From positions 1-61,205 of the forward strand of contig UQCD01000014.1 in the NCBI GenBank assembly GCA_900539455.1: a DNA stretch of 61,205 bases. The letters are read 5' to 3'. The notes beneath the pieces were generated by a model. The model was not told the DNA's origin. It saw nothing but the letters and a program-made list of their open reading frames with translations, and made no database searches. A program made the position numbers and the translations under genes. Below, piece by piece: positions 60,416 through 61,205 of the stretch. The stretch's first letter is position 1. Each line of letters opens with the position of its first letter. The stretch comes from an uncultured Eubacteriales bacterium (lineage in GTDB: Bacteria; Bacillota; Clostridia; Lachnospirales; Lachnospiraceae).

Positions 60416-61205
60416 TTATGAAAAAATATCCTTCAATGTTTTTTTCTTCTTACCATCCTTTTTATCCTCGTTAGTTCCCTCTGACCTGTTTTGGTTTTCT
60501 AAAAGAGTATTACCCATTGCTCTATCAAAGTTAAGTAATGCCTCCTTTTGCTCCTCGGTAAGCTTTTCTGGAACATCCACAACTAAAGTAACATACTGGT
60601 CACCTCTTAGCTGCTTGTTGTTGATTGAAGGAACACCCTTTCCTCTTAATCTAATCTTTGTATCAGTCTGAGTTCCCGGTTTTATGTTAAACAAAACATC
60701 GCCATCGATGGTTTTAATTCTTATATCGCCACCGATTGCTGCCTGAGCAAAGGAAATAGATGCTGTCGAGAATAAATCATATCTTCTTCGCTGGAATAAA
60801 GGATGTCTTCTAACTGAAATATCTACTAGCAAATCACCTCTAGGTCCACCATTTTTACCTGGCTCACCTTTTCCAGCAATTTTAACGGACTGTCCTTCAT
60901 CAATACCTGCCGGAATAGAAACTAATATCTTCTTTCTGTTAGAAATGTATCCAGTACCTCTACAATCAAGACATTTTTCCTTAATAGTTTTACCTGTACC
61001 ATTACATTCTGGACAAGTCTGTACCTGCTGGGTCATACCAAATATAGACTGCTGTGTGTAAACAATCTTTCCCTGACCCTTACAGCTTGAACAGGTAACC
61101 GGTGAAGTACCTGCCTTAGCACCAGTACCACCACAGGTCTTACATTCGTCCTTTATAGATACCTCTATTTCTTTTTCACAGCCAAAAACAGCTTCTTCAA
61201 AATCA
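60416..61205 (-). CDS. dnaJ: Chaperone DnaJ, N-terminal part outside window
   Basis: 263 residues at the C-terminal side are present; the frame is open to the window edge, so the N-terminal J domain lies beyond. The zinc-finger domain has four CxxCxGxG-type repeats (CKTCGGTG, CSSCKGQG, CPECNGTG, CLDCRGTG), followed by the two substrate-binding C-terminal domains (ISVRRHPLFQRRRYDLF, IRLRGKGVPS, DVPEKLTEEQKEAL). It works with DnaK/GrpE, whose genes are probably just outside. An internal Met at 61036 is not a real start. Confidence 0.97.
   Translation of the reverse strand, partial: DFEEAVFGCEKEIEVSIKDECKTCGGTGAKAGTSPVTCSSCKGQGKIVYTQQSIFGMTQQVQTCPECNGTGKTIKEKCLDCRGTGYISNRKKILVSIPAGIDEGQSVKIAGKGEPGKNGGPRGDLLVDISVRRHPLFQRRRYDLFSTASISFAQAAIGGDIRIKTIDGDVLFNIKPGTQTDTKIRLRGKGVPSINNKQLRGDQYVTLVVDVPEKLTEEQKEALLNFDRAMGNTLLENQNRSEGTNEDKKDGKKKKTLKDIFS

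Noticed and set aside
60416..61036. A short DnaJ-like gene starting at an internal Met
   Set aside because: The frame is open to the window edge and the zinc-finger repeats continue upstream of that Met, so it is the C-terminal part of a normal dnaJ.

Overview
The window looks like a piece of an AT-rich, low-GC Clostridia chromosome, most likely a gut-type Lachnospiraceae. Reasons: two T-box leaders, a CIRCE-controlled groESL operon, a glutaminyl-tRNA synthetase next to clostridial DUF families (DUF6062, DUF2225, DUF6106), a SleC-like spore-cortex protein, and strong consensus sigma-A promoters with GGAGG-type ribosome sites. I cannot name the genus. Nearly all genes lie on the minus strand. 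I see no phage, insertion sequence, CRISPR array or rRNA operon.

Left part (1-14000): an alpha-glucan locus. It holds a glycogen debranching enzyme (cut by the window edge), a surface GH13 amylase lipoprotein, a maltodextrin ABC importer (malE-, malF- and malG-like, no ATPase gene in the window), a YesN-type regulator, glycogen phosphorylase, a cytoplasmic GH13 alpha-glucosidase and a divergent cupin/AraC regulator. Together they would cut starch outside the cell, import maltodextrins and degrade them by phosphorolysis and hydrolysis. The YesN-type regulator has Glu in place of the phospho-accepting Asp and no neighbouring kinase.

14000-24400: thrS behind a Thr T-box, with an AEC-family transporter only 3 bases downstream; a small Asp-rich membrane protein; the operon glnS - DUF2225 - MocR regulator - DUF6062, in which the MocR protein has Arg instead of the PLP-binding Lys; and guaB.

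24400-39000: a processive GT2 glycosyltransferase overlapping an LTA-synthase-like sulfatase; groES-groEL-DUF6106 behind CIRCE; an OGG1-type DNA glycosylase; tRNA-Thr; a Cys T-box operon cysE - cysS - mrnC - rlmB; a lipid/isoprenoid operon (PAP2-type protein, ispF with a Cys-rich tail, DUF2156, GNAT); and tRNA-Met and tRNA-Val.

39000-61205: a tightly packed run of ten genes (M18 aminopeptidase, UDP-sugar pyrophosphorylase, argS, a Thr-rich membrane protein, a nucleoid-associated protein, ABC ATPase and permease, CPBP protease, UDP-galactopyranose mutase, GT2); a 109-base inverted repeat; carAB; divergent wall hydrolases (coiled-coil/SleB and SleC-like); DUF4234 and DUF2752 membrane proteins; an ABC exporter; and the 3' part of dnaJ.

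No wholly new system is evident. The best leads are the two regulators with altered sensor residues, the T-box-linked AEC transporter, the IspF Cys tail, and several unexplained palindromes at promoters.
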